From contig JALHQU010000006.1 in NCBI GenBank assembly GCA_022841795.1, positions 1 to 64,000 on the forward strand: DNA of 64,000 bases, in the 5' to 3' direction. The translations under genes and the position numbers were made by a program. Numbering within the stretch: the stretch's first letter is position 1; each line of letters opens with the position of its first letter. This DNA comes from Fimbriiglobus sp. (GTDB lineage: Bacteria; Planctomycetota; Planctomycetia; Gemmatales; Gemmataceae). Under the pieces are notes generated by a model, which saw only the letters and a program-made list of their open reading frames with translations, was not told the DNA's origin and did not search any database. Shown here one piece after another: positions 1 through 6,902 of this stretch.

Positions 1-17
1 AGCGGTGGAAGTGACGG

Positions 18-500
18 GTGTCACCCCACTTTACGCCCGGAACTGAAACGAAGCGCCACACTTCTCAACTGGTACCCGCGACCCCGACGGGCGCCACACT
101 TCTCGACCGGAGTTTACATTACATCAGGCCTCGATGCTACTGGCATCCTTACAGTCCGCTGGGCGCTCAGGCGTTACCCAAGCGTGCTGCGGTGCTCAAC
201 TACTGCCTGCTCGGCGAAACCCGCAAGCAACTGTGCTGTTGGAGTCGGGCGGCTGCTGTCGTCCTGACCGGCGAACAGCGCGAGGCCGTCTTCGTCGATC
301 TCAACGCCACCCCGGATCACGTCGCCCGGAAACTGGTCCGCTACTGCGACGACGTTAACACCTCGGGCTTCGCGGGAATCACCGTGCTCGTGCCGACACA
401 GGAAAAGGGCACCAAGATCTGGCGTGCTGCGAAGAAGCATGATCTTCCGCTTCCCGTGTTTTGTTTCGCCATCGACGACCTCAGGGAGTTACTCGGATGA
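18..500 (+). CDS. Replication-relaxation-like protein, probably N-terminally truncated
   Basis: The last ~115 residues look like the C-terminal half of plasmid-type replication-relaxation proteins: a helical stretch around WHPYSPLGAQALPKRA followed by a predicted alpha/beta region ending FAIDDLRELLG. The normal N-terminal winged-helix half is missing, because a stop codon closes the frame at 12-14. The first ~40 codons cover direct repeats and do not look like protein, so the GTG at 18 may not be a true start. The ATGA overlap with the next gene, followed by a TraG-like ATPase gene, suggests one mobility operon. A complete member of the probable family lies at 50593. The family assignment is from recollection and moderate. 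Confidence 0.45.
   Translation: MSPHFTPGTETKRHTSQLVPATPTGATLLDRSLHYIRPRCYWHPYSPLGAQALPKRAAVLNYCLLGETRKQLCCWSRAAAVVLTGEQREAVFVDLNATPDHVARKLVRYCDDVNTSGFAGITVLVPTQEKGTKIWRAAKKHDLPLPVFCFAIDDLRELLG
53..108. repeat. Direct repeat pair, 38-bp period
   Basis: GCGCCACACTTCTC occurs at 53 and again at 91, followed each time by a related tetranucleotide (AACT, GACC). The pair lies just before the recognisable part of the truncated first gene. It could be a protein-binding or recombination site that marks the truncation, but nothing else in the window tests this. Confidence 0.5.
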
Positions 501-1195
501 GACCCGGCAACACGCTCGAATCCTCAAAGCTGCCGAACCTCGACGGCATGACGCTTCAATCGCCGGTCAGGTTGGACCCGGCGCTGACGCAGTGGGTTGG
601 CCTGCACCTGTTCGTCGGCGCGGTAACGGGCATGCTCTCAGCCACTGTTCTCGGGATGATGGGGCCAAATGTTACCGCGATCCTGGACTACTTCGGAGGA
701 GCGCTTGCGGGAGTCGTGCTCGTGGGGTTCGTGTGCCGTTTCTTCGTCCACTACAGCCTTGTGTGCACGGCAGACATGCCGCCGGAAGAGCGGAAGGATA
801 AGCGCCGCAACCTCGTTCCCGGATTTATCGGCTCCCTGCTGCTCCTCCCGTTCGGGGTGTTCGCCCTGTTCCGAAACTTCTCTGAGCTTCGGCGGGCTTG
901 GGTGTCGTTCCTGTCCTACGACTGCAGCCGCGTTCACAACCCTGGGGTGCTTGAGACACCGGGCGGCAGCCGCTTTTCCCGCGTGGCTCATTACTACTCG
1001 GCAATCACCTTCGCCACCTGGGGCCTGTTTTCCCTGCCGGTCCCTGGATTAACGGAGCAGGCCCTCAAGGCCGCCGCTTTCTTGGTGTTCTGGCCGTTGG
1101 TGATCATCCCCCCAGTGCTCGTCATTCTCGGCGCCTCTCTCGTGCTCGCCCCGCACCTGTCATCGCTCAAGGAGTGTCGCAGTGAAGATCTATAA
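497..1195 (+). CDS. Polytopic membrane protein, mobility-operon partner of the ATPase
   Basis: This 232-residue protein has about five hydrophobic segments (roughly residues 35-54, 63-88, 108-127, 168-183 and 191-219) with basic loops such as ERKDKRR near residue 100. No enzymatic motif is visible. The ATG at 497 overlaps the TGA of the upstream gene (ATGA), which decides the start over an upstream in-frame ATG at 461. The 3' end overlaps the next gene by 14 nt. Its place between a replication-relaxation-like gene and a TraG/HerA-type ATPase suggests a membrane anchor for DNA transfer or maintenance. That role is inferred from position only. Confidence 0.7.
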   Translation: MRPGNTLESSKLPNLDGMTLQSPVRLDPALTQWVGLHLFVGAVTGMLSATVLGMMGPNVTAILDYFGGALAGVVLVGFVCRFFVHYSLVCTADMPPEERKDKRRNLVPGFIGSLLLLPFGVFALFRNFSELRRAWVSFLSYDCSRVHNPGVLETPGGSRFSRVAHYYSAITFATWGLFSLPVPGLTEQALKAAAFLVFWPLVIIPPVLVILGASLVLAPHLSSLKECRSEDL

Positions 1196-2618
1196 CAAGT
1201 GGTTCGACCGCGCGATGTATAACGGCTACTCCCCGAACCCCTACGAGCGGGAGTGCTATACCCTGGGCGTCAACGAGGACAACGGCTCGCCCTTCATGGT
1301 CCCGTGGAAGCTCATTTCTGAGCACATGCATCTCGAAGGACCGCCGGGGGGCGGCAAAACGACTGCAACCGCGAACGTGCTGGAACAAGGGTCTCGCCGG
1401 TTGATCAGTGTCGTCGTGATTGACTGCAAGGGCGACTCTAACGAGCTAATCCCAGCGGCGATCGGCGTGAAAGCAAAGCCGTTCCGGTGGATCATCGACC
1501 GCATCGGGTGTTCGAGCCACACGCTCAACCTGTTCGAGCAGCACCACTGGAAGCACTTATCCCCGGCTCAAAAGGCGCTGAGCATCGGTACCGCTCTGGG
1601 CACGCTGACCTCGATGGCCGGGCATGGCGTTAGCTGGTTTCAGCAGTCCTCCGCCGAGGTGTATCAGCACACGCTGGAACGCACCCAGCCGAAAAGCTTC
1701 AAGGGGTTGTCCGAGGCGATCGATTCGGTGGTCTGCGGCAAGAACAAACACCTGCACCACGAGATTCGCCAGGCTGGGCTTCAGGCATTCCTCGACACCC
1801 GGCGCGTGGGAAGCGTTCAGGCGTTGAACACCATCGGTAACCCGCACGGGATTCAACTGTCCGAGCTGTATCAAGCGATAAACACGCTTTACATTTCCCT
1901 GCCCAGCGCTGGTAATCATGCCCTGTCGGGAATGATCGGGCGCTTGATTCTTGGCAGCCTGTTCGACGCAGCGGCGTTCGTGAAGCGGGTAGTTCCTGTG
2001 TTGGTGATCATCGACGAGTGGCAGAAGCTAGTGGCAGGCGGCTTGCTCGAAACCCTGCTAACTCAGGCGAGGAGTTGCGGTGTCGCGCTGATTCTGGTGA
2101 ATCAAACACTCGAAGACCTGGTGACCAAGGAGAAGGATTTCCGCCCGACGATGAAAGCCTGCTGCCGCTGCCACTGGCAATTCGGCGAGGCCAATCCGCA
2201 ACGGCAGGTCGAACTGAGCGAGCAGGGCGGCACCTACGAAGACGTTGAAGTAGTAAGCACCATGGGCTTGACCGGCCCCCACATCGTTAAGTGGGCGCTG
2301 ACTACCCAGTCACACAAGATCGTGCAACGCCAACGCCTCCCGATCAACGAGATCAAGCGTGTGACCGGTGACCCCCGGCTAAGCTTCTTCACAAGCTCAG
2401 GCGATCACGGCCTCTACCAGTACGGCCCCTACCCGCAGATCGTGAAAAGCGATTTCCACATCACGCGGGAGGAATACGAGCGCCGCAAAGCCACGCCCTG
2501 GCCCGCGCCGGTCGAGGGCTGCATCGTCACCGAAATGCCTTCGATGCCCCTCCCGCCAACGCCCGAAGACGACGAACCGCCTCCGGTGCCACGCATCGGC
2601 AGGCCCAAAAAAGCGTAG
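1182..2618 (+). CDS. TraG/HerA-type P-loop ATPase
   Basis: This 478-residue P-loop ATPase has a Walker A motif GPPGGGKT from residue 53 and a Walker B strand VLVIIDEW near residues 273-280. Together with the following VNQT segment this fits the FtsK/HerA/TraG superfamily of DNA-translocating ATPases. It starts at a GTG behind GGAGTG inside the end of the upstream membrane-protein gene. The C-terminus is proline-rich and acidic (PTPEDDEPPPVP), ending in a basic IGRPKKA tail. No relaxase or other type IV secretion gene is visible nearby, so conjugation is not shown. It may pump DNA for an element that relies on a helper. Confidence 0.8.
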   Translation: MKIYNKWFDRAMYNGYSPNPYERECYTLGVNEDNGSPFMVPWKLISEHMHLEGPPGGGKTTATANVLEQGSRRLISVVVIDCKGDSNELIPAAIGVKAKPFRWIIDRIGCSSHTLNLFEQHHWKHLSPAQKALSIGTALGTLTSMAGHGVSWFQQSSAEVYQHTLERTQPKSFKGLSEAIDSVVCGKNKHLHHEIRQAGLQAFLDTRRVGSVQALNTIGNPHGIQLSELYQAINTLYISLPSAGNHALSGMIGRLILGSLFDAAAFVKRVVPVLVIIDEWQKLVAGGLLETLLTQARSCGVALILVNQTLEDLVTKEKDFRPTMKACCRCHWQFGEANPQRQVELSEQGGTYEDVEVVSTMGLTGPHIVKWALTTQSHKIVQRQRLPINEIKRVTGDPRLSFFTSSGDHGLYQYGPYPQIVKSDFHITREEYERRKATPWPAPVEGCIVTEMPSMPLPPTPEDDEPPPVPRIGRPKKA

Positions 2619-2731
2619 GCACCCCGTACCCTTTCCGAACCCCCAACCCCCGGAAACTAAACATAGGGGCAGGGGAAAACCGTAGCGACGTGCTGCAAGT
2701 ACGACGCGAATAGCTGTGAGGAAATACGGCT

Positions 2732-2884
2732 ATGTCACTCAGGCAAGTGCTCCGCTGGAGGAAGAGGCGGCGTAGCTGGAGGACAACGAGAAAGGAGGAA
2801 GAAGCCAGAGAACGGCTGGACGTGTTGACCATCTTGATGGCGGTCCTGCTGATCCTGATGGTGATCAAGGACTTGCTGAACTAG
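2732..2884 (+). CDS. 50-residue basic single-span membrane protein
   Basis: This ORF encodes 50 residues. Residues 1-30 are strongly basic and charged (RWRKRRRSWR, then KEEEARER), followed by a hydrophobic helix VLTILMAVLLILMVI and a short KDLLN tail. That layout predicts a small inner-membrane protein with a cytoplasmic basic N-terminus. GAGGAAA precedes the ATG at a suitable distance. It lies in a run of very small genes within the integrative element. Function unknown; the clear charge and hydrophobicity pattern and the ribosome-binding site argue that it is real. Confidence 0.6.
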   Translation: MSLRQVLRWRKRRRSWRTTRKEEEARERLDVLTILMAVLLILMVIKDLLN

Positions 2885-2905
2885 CAACAACAGGAATGAA
2901 AAGGG

Positions 2906-3130
2906 ATGACCATGGAAAAGGAAACCGATCGCCAAACTCGGAAGAAGTGGCGATGGGCACCACACTACGAGGTGACCGAAAAGTTGGGACCAGACGGGAA
3001 GCTGCTATTCACGCAGAAGACCTGGAAGTATCTCGACAACCGCTGGCCGACGAAACGAGACCTGTGGAACGTGCTCTGCGGAGCGGCGGCCGCGCTGATG
3101 CTTTTGCATCTCGCCGGCATGCCAATGTGA
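2906..3130 (+). CDS. Small C-tail-anchored protein of unknown function
   Basis: This 74-residue protein has a charged aromatic N-terminal part (RKKWRWAPHYEV, then DGKLLFTQKTWKYLDNRW) and one C-terminal hydrophobic segment (VLCGAAAALMLLHLAG), suggesting a tail-anchored membrane protein. The ATG at 2906 is preceded by an AGGAATGAAAAGGG purine tract. A competing frame beginning at 2896 encodes a low-quality sequence and was rejected. It follows the 50-residue membrane protein by 21 nt, so the two may be co-transcribed. No family recognised. Confidence 0.6.
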   Translation: MTMEKETDRQTRKKWRWAPHYEVTEKLGPDGKLLFTQKTWKYLDNRWPTKRDLWNVLCGAAAALMLLHLAGMPM

Positions 3131-3192
3131 AAACCCGAGCTGAAAGCCCAAGCTAGACATCCAGGGCTCTCGGCTCAAACCGAAAAGGTGAA

Positions 3193-3357
3193 ATGATGGA
3201 AGATGTTATCACTGACTATGAGGAGGAACAAGAGCCCTGCGTTTACAACCCCGACTGCAGCTTGTGCTGCGGCGAAGGTGTTTACGACGTGGAGGACTCT
3301 CAGGGGAACATCCGCCTGGTGATTTGTCCCCCGTGTTACCGCTACTTGACTGAATAG
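3193..3357 (+). CDS. 54-residue cysteine-rich (zinc-ribbon-like) protein
   Basis: This 54-residue acidic protein carries cysteines arranged as CSLCCGEG and, 20 residues later, CPPC, which is the spacing of a small zinc ribbon. An acidic stretch DYEEEQE precedes it. AAAAGGTGAA lies before the ATG. A terminator-type hairpin starts 8 nt after the stop codon, so this closes a transcription unit. The likely role is a small nucleic-acid or protein-binding adaptor of the element. The specific function is unknown. Confidence 0.6.
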   Translation: MMEDVITDYEEEQEPCVYNPDCSLCCGEGVYDVEDSQGNIRLVICPPCYRYLTE

Positions 3358-3364
3358 CAATCCA

Positions 3365-3387
3365 GGGAGGTCCTATATGGGCCTCCC
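3365..3387 (+). terminator. Hairpin terminator, 9-bp stem
   Basis: GGGAGGTCC and GGGCCTCCC form a 9-bp stem with one G-U pair around a TATAT loop, just after the zinc-ribbon gene. There is no clear T run, so a role in mRNA 3'-end stabilisation is also possible. Confidence 0.55.
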
Positions 3388-3395
3388 GCTTCGAA

Positions 3396-4166
3396 ATGAG
3401 GTGTATGGCACAACGAGCGGTCAATTTCCGCAATCCCGAGACCAACGAGCTTCACAAGCTGCTCGAAGGCATTGCAAGTCGGGGGCAAAACATGGGCAGG
3501 ATTTTCGACGACTTCCTGACGGCCGTGGTTTGCTGTTTGGCTCTGGGCACAGCGGAGGCCCGTTACCTGGAAGTGGCTGCCCGCTACTCCGCCGGCGAGA
3601 AGGGCAAGCGAGGGATCGACATCATGGCGACGGCTTTCGGAGTCCTGGTCAACGCGATGGAGAAATCCGGGGCTGACATCCTCGGCGACTTCTTCGAGGG
3701 GGCCGTGACATTCGGAGAGCACGGGCAGTTCTTCACGCCCGAGCCCTTATGCGACCTGATGGCTCAACTCACCGACTGCGGCGGCGCGGGGATGACGGTC
3801 AACGATCCGGCCTGCGGCAGCGGGAGAACCCTGCTCGCGGCGGCGCGGATGAACCGGAGTCGGATCTTCGTCGGCCAGGACGTGGACGAGCGGTGCGTCA
3901 AGATGGCGGCGATCAACCTGGCTCTCAACGGGTTGAAGGGGCACGTCGTCTGGGGCAACTCCCTCACCCTGGAGGAACACGGCTACTACAGCGTGGGCCT
4001 CGTCGCTCCGGGCGTCGTTCAGTTCTGGAAGCGGCGGTTCAGGATGATGGAGATCTACTCGCCAGGCGAAGGACGGCCTGTCGTCGTCGAAGGGGCTGAG
4101 CCGCTCAAGGAAGAGAAGGCGAGCAAGAAGAAGACGAAACAACTCACGCTGTTCGACGCGGCGTGA
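3396..4166 (+). CDS. N-6 DNA methylase-like protein lacking catalytic motif IV
   Basis: This 256-residue protein resembles the core of HsdM-type N-6 adenine methylases. It has a helical N-terminal region with FFEGAVTFGEHGQFFTPE, then the SAM-binding motif I NDPACGSG from residue 136, then GQDVDERCVKMAAINLAL. The expected motif IV (D/N-P-P-Y/F) is absent; the equivalent position reads WGNSLTLEEHGYY. The C-terminus is lysine-rich and ends KKKTKQLTLFDAA. It probably binds SAM and DNA but may not methylate, or may need a partner. A second ATG at 3405 is an alternative start. A Dam-type enzyme with an intact motif is encoded 330 nt downstream. Confidence 0.75.
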   Translation: MRCMAQRAVNFRNPETNELHKLLEGIASRGQNMGRIFDDFLTAVVCCLALGTAEARYLEVAARYSAGEKGKRGIDIMATAFGVLVNAMEKSGADILGDFFEGAVTFGEHGQFFTPEPLCDLMAQLTDCGGAGMTVNDPACGSGRTLLAAARMNRSRIFVGQDVDERCVKMAAINLALNGLKGHVVWGNSLTLEEHGYYSVGLVAPGVVQFWKRRFRMMEIYSPGEGRPVVVEGAEPLKEEKASKKKTKQLTLFDAA

Positions 4167-4183
4167 CAACAGGAAGGAGGTGT

Positions 4184-4426
4184 ATGAAACAGAAAACGCT
4201 GAAACTATTTCGGTGGGTATATGTCCACAAGTTGATGTGGGATCGTTGCCCAGTTTGCAGAGGACGAGGTGTCTTTGATCCGTCAGACGCCTTGAACCTC
4301 AAATCTCGCCGCCAACGGTGTCACGGCGCGGGCTACCTCTGCTGGAAGTGCAATCACGGAATGCGAACTATCGGAGGGGGCGGTGGCTCCTTGACGTATT
4401 TCTGCGATGACTGTGACGTGTTCTAA
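4184..4426 (+). CDS. 80-residue double CxxC zinc-finger protein
   Basis: The ATG at 4184 follows a near-ideal AGGAAGGAGG site, so it is preferred over an upstream in-frame codon at 4163. The 80-residue product has paired cysteines CPVCRGRG, C(HGAGYL)CWKC and CDDC, a DnaJ-type zinc-finger pattern, with a basic N-terminus (KQKTLKLFRW). It is likely a small zinc-binding adaptor carried by the element. It lies between the two methyltransferase-like genes, and a hairpin follows its stop codon. Confidence 0.65.
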   Translation: MKQKTLKLFRWVYVHKLMWDRCPVCRGRGVFDPSDALNLKSRRQRCHGAGYLCWKCNHGMRTIGGGGGSLTYFCDDCDVF

Positions 4427-4430
4427 AACC

Positions 4431-4455
4431 GGGAATGCCCCTTCGGGGGCTTCCC
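4431..4455 (+). terminator. Hairpin after the zinc-finger gene
   Basis: GGGAATGCCCC, a short TTC turn and GGGGGCTTCCC pair as a GC-rich stem with one irregularity, 4 nt after the stop codon. No T run follows. The CCCCTTCGGGGG core is a common compact terminator or stabiliser form. Confidence 0.5.
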
Positions 4456-4494
4456 AATCTGTGGTATGGAAATCGAAACGACACCAAGAGGACT

Positions 4495-5001
4495 ATGGAC
4501 CATGAAAGCGAGGTAACAAAGAAGCATGCCGTGCATTTCAGCTCTGCTCGGCAAGACCATTCAACACCGTGGCCGTTCTTCAACCGGCTCAACGACGAGT
4601 TCGGCTTCACGTTGGACGTGTGCGCTCAGCCGCACAACGCGAAGTGCGAGCACCACTTGACACCGGAGGCGGACGGGCTGACGCGGGACTGGGTCGGCGT
4701 TTGCTGGTGTAATCCGCCTTACGGGCGGGATATCGGGAAGTGGGTTTACCGGGCGGCCTGGCAGTCCTCGTGGAATTCCTCCACCGTCGTCTGTCTCCTG
4801 CCCGCGCGAACGGATACCCGGTGGTTCCACGAGCACGTCATGGGCGTCGCCCACGAGGTGCGGCTGGTCAAAGGCCGGATCGTGTTCGAGGGCTCGACGG
4901 CCGGCGCGCCGTTCCCCTCGATGGTCGCGATCTACAGGTTCCGCGACCTGTTCGACGAACGAGGCATCGACACGCGGTTCACGACGATGCCAAACAAGTA
5001 G
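4495..5001 (+). CDS. Phage-type DNA N-6-adenine methyltransferase (Dam family)
   Basis: This 168-residue protein matches small phage and plasmid Dam-type adenine methyltransferases. It has the STPWPFFNRLNDEFGFTLDVCA opening, the catalytic CNPPYG motif at residues 72-77 and a following LLPARTDTRWFHEHV segment typical of the family. The ATG at 4495 sits after CAAGAGG; an in-frame ATG 60 nt upstream lies inside the preceding hairpin and is unlikely. Expected activity is SAM-dependent methylation of adenine in DNA, probably protecting the element from restriction. No cognate nuclease is visible nearby. Confidence 0.85.
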   Translation: MDHESEVTKKHAVHFSSARQDHSTPWPFFNRLNDEFGFTLDVCAQPHNAKCEHHLTPEADGLTRDWVGVCWCNPPYGRDIGKWVYRAAWQSSWNSSTVVCLLPARTDTRWFHEHVMGVAHEVRLVKGRIVFEGSTAGAPFPSMVAIYRFRDLFDERGIDTRFTTMPNK

Positions 5002-5067
5002 TTTCCTCGGGCCACGGACGGCCCCCTTCAGACTTTCAAGGCCGCTCCGCGCGGCAGGACGGAGACC

Positions 5068-5262
5068 ATGCATCCGCATCACCTTTCCGGGGAAGCCTTC
5101 GAGCGGATCCACGTCTGGCTACTCGCCCACGTGCCCGACGCCCTGGAGGACCCGGAGTTCCTTCCGGGCGTCATCGTCATCCTGGAACTGGAGGTCGAAG
5201 AGGTCCTCCGGAAGGCCTGCTGGATGCGCCTCCGCCAACTCCGTGAGCCGTGTCGGCAGTGA
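5068..5262 (+). CDS. 64-residue acidic helical protein, unknown
   Basis: This short ORF has an AGGACGGAGACC ribosome-binding region before its ATG and encodes a helical acidic protein (LLAHVPDALEDPEF, ELEVEEVLRKACWMRLRQLRE). It ends 8 nt before the excisionase-like gene, so the two are likely co-translated. No family is recognised. It may be a small regulator working with the excisionase. Confidence 0.5.
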   Translation: MHPHHLSGEAFERIHVWLLAHVPDALEDPEFLPGVIVILELEVEEVLRKACWMRLRQLREPCRQ

Positions 5263-5270
5263 GGAGTCCC

Positions 5271-5489
5271 ATGCGGCTGACGGCCAAACAAGCGGCCGAG
5301 CGGGCTGGCGTGTCCCGCTCCCTCGTCTACGCCTGGTGCCGGGCCAGGCAGCTCCGGCACCTGCGAGTCGGGGCCGCGACCAAACGCGGCAAGATCATCA
5401 TCGAAGAGTCGGACCTCGCCGCGTTCCTCAAGGCGCTTGAGGTCGAGCCGGCGGCGTCCGTGCCGCTCGTCTCCCGGCACTTCAGCTAG
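5271..5489 (+). CDS. Excisionase-like helix-turn-helix protein
   Basis: The 72-residue product from ATG 5271 (behind GAGGAGT) has the MerR/excisionase layout: RLTAKQAAERAGVSRSLVYA helix-turn-helix, a wing around GAATKRGKIIIEESDLAAFL, and a short tail. Such proteins steer directionality of tyrosine recombinases or regulate element genes. Its last 8 nt overlap the end of the convergent integrase gene, a tight xis/int-like arrangement. The coding start at 5250 would add seven residues without a better ribosome-binding site. Confidence 0.75.
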   Translation: MRLTAKQAAERAGVSRSLVYAWCRARQLRHLRVGAATKRGKIIIEESDLAAFLKALEVEPAASVPLVSRHFS

Positions 5490-6507
5490 CGGCCTTCGCC
5501 GCCGCCGCGCGGAGGTGGCCGATCTGGTCGGCCAGGTGCCCGTACACCTTCGACACCATCTCGGTGCTCGTGTGCCCGAGCAGCTCGGCCACCTGGGCGA
5601 TGCCCACGTTGTTCTGGAGCGCTTGCGTCGCGAACGTGTGCCGGGCGGTGTACGCCACGAAGTGCTTCAGGTGCGGCAGCTTCGCGCGGAGCCGGCGGAA
5701 GCGGCAGCGGATGTTGTTCCGCTTAAAAGGCCGCTGACCGCGAGGCCCACGGAAGATTGGACCCTCGGGGTGCTTGGCGATGAGTTCCCGGCACAGCTCG
5801 ACGATCGCCGGCGGCAGGTAGACGATCCGCGGCCGTTTGGTCTTCTTCGCCGTCTTGTGCCTGGCGAACACCCAGACCCCAAGATCCAGATTGACCTCGG
5901 CGGCGGTAACGCGGGCAACTTCGCCGGGACGGGCCCCGGTCTCGAACATCACCCGCACGAACTGGCGGAAGGGTTCGTCGCGGATGTTCGCGATGATCTC
6001 CGCCTGCTCCTCACGGGTGAGCACGCGGTCGCGGCGTCCACCGGCCTCCTGCTCGACGCCCTTCAGAGGGTTCAGCGAGAGCAACCCCTGCTTCTCGGCC
6101 CAAGAGTAGGCACGCTTCACCGCGAGGATCGCGTGCCGGCGTCCACCCTTCCACGCGGGGTGAGCATCGAGCCATCGCGTGACGTGGAGCGGCTTCAGTT
6201 CGGCGGCGAGCTTGTCCCCGAACGACTTGACGAAGGAGCGGAGGAAGTGGCGGTAATTCTCGAACGTGTCGGCGGCGTGGTGCTTCTCGGAGAAGTCGAG
6301 AAACAGCGAACACAGCTCCGAGGTGCGGAGCTTGTCCTTCGGCGGGAGTTCCTTGAGGTCGGAACCCATCAGCCGGTAGAAGGCGTCCCAGGCGGCCTTC
6401 TCGGTTTCGTCTTTGTTGCCTTTGGCGAGCCGGATTTGGCTGCCGTCGAGTTGCACGTACCAGGCGTTTTTGGACGCGCGGTACCAGGGTTCGGGCCGAT
6501 GCGGCAT
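5482..6507 (-). CDS. Tyrosine recombinase/integrase
   Basis: This 341-residue integrase has an N-terminal arm-binding region (about 1-55), a SAM-like core-binding domain (about 60-150) and a catalytic domain. Visible catalytic residues are R193 in GARPGE, K218 in the HKTAKK turn, R289 in YTARHTFAT (Tyr in place of the usual first His of HxxR), H312 in LGHTS and the nucleophile Y322 in VSKVYGHL. The ATG at 6507 has GGGAGG 9 nt upstream and gives the usual start MPHRPEPWYR; an in-frame ATG at 6579 would add 24 residues. It lies 177 nt from a tRNA-Pro 3' fragment, the likely attachment site. Confidence 0.93.
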   Translation of the reverse strand: MPHRPEPWYRASKNAWYVQLDGSQIRLAKGNKDETEKAAWDAFYRLMGSDLKELPPKDKLRTSELCSLFLDFSEKHHAADTFENYRHFLRSFVKSFGDKLAAELKPLHVTRWLDAHPAWKGGRRHAILAVKRAYSWAEKQGLLSLNPLKGVEQEAGGRRDRVLTREEQAEIIANIRDEPFRQFVRVMFETGARPGEVARVTAAEVNLDLGVWVFARHKTAKKTKRPRIVYLPPAIVELCRELIAKHPEGPIFRGPRGQRPFKRNNIRCRFRRLRAKLPHLKHFVAYTARHTFATQALQNNVGIAQVAELLGHTSTEMVSKVYGHLADQIGHLRAAAAKAAS

Positions 6508-6683
6508 CTGAGTAAACCTCCCGTGGTGAAACACGGGTGAGCCGGAAGGCTTACTCTTGGCCCCCTCTTCCGCTGACACGGGGGAGGGGGTTTTTCAACT
6601 TCTCTGCCCAGTTCTCTGCCCGGAAGACGATTCGGGTGGTGTGCGGGATTCCCGAAACGCTCGTTTTCCAGGGGTTTTTTAAG

Positions 6684-6726
6684 TCGGGCTGACAGGATTC
6701 GAACCTGCGACCTCTTGGTCCCGAAA
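6684..6726 (-). other. tRNA-Pro(CGG) 3' half: probable integrative-element attachment site
   Basis: Read on the minus strand, this contains an anticodon loop with CGG then G37, stem half CCAAG, variable AGGTC, a T arm GCAGG/TTCGAAT/CCTGT with all five pairs (one G-U) and acceptor strand CAGCCCG plus A73. The 5' half is absent: the expected CTTGG before the loop and the CGGGCTG acceptor strand are not found upstream. A partial tRNA 3' end next to an integrase is the classic form of an att site left by tRNA integration. It is not a functional tRNA gene. Confidence 0.8.
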
Positions 6727-6902
6727 CTGTCGCGTGAGACGCTGAAAAGACGCAATTCGTGGCGAGCCAGTCACTTACACTTTCTATAGTTTACACCGAT
6801 TCGGCAATTCGGTGCACGCTTCCGACACTTTTTCGCGGTTAGCATGCACGAAGCGTGCAGACTTGATGGGGTGCGGCGGACAACGTGTGGAGGCCTCTGG
6901 CG

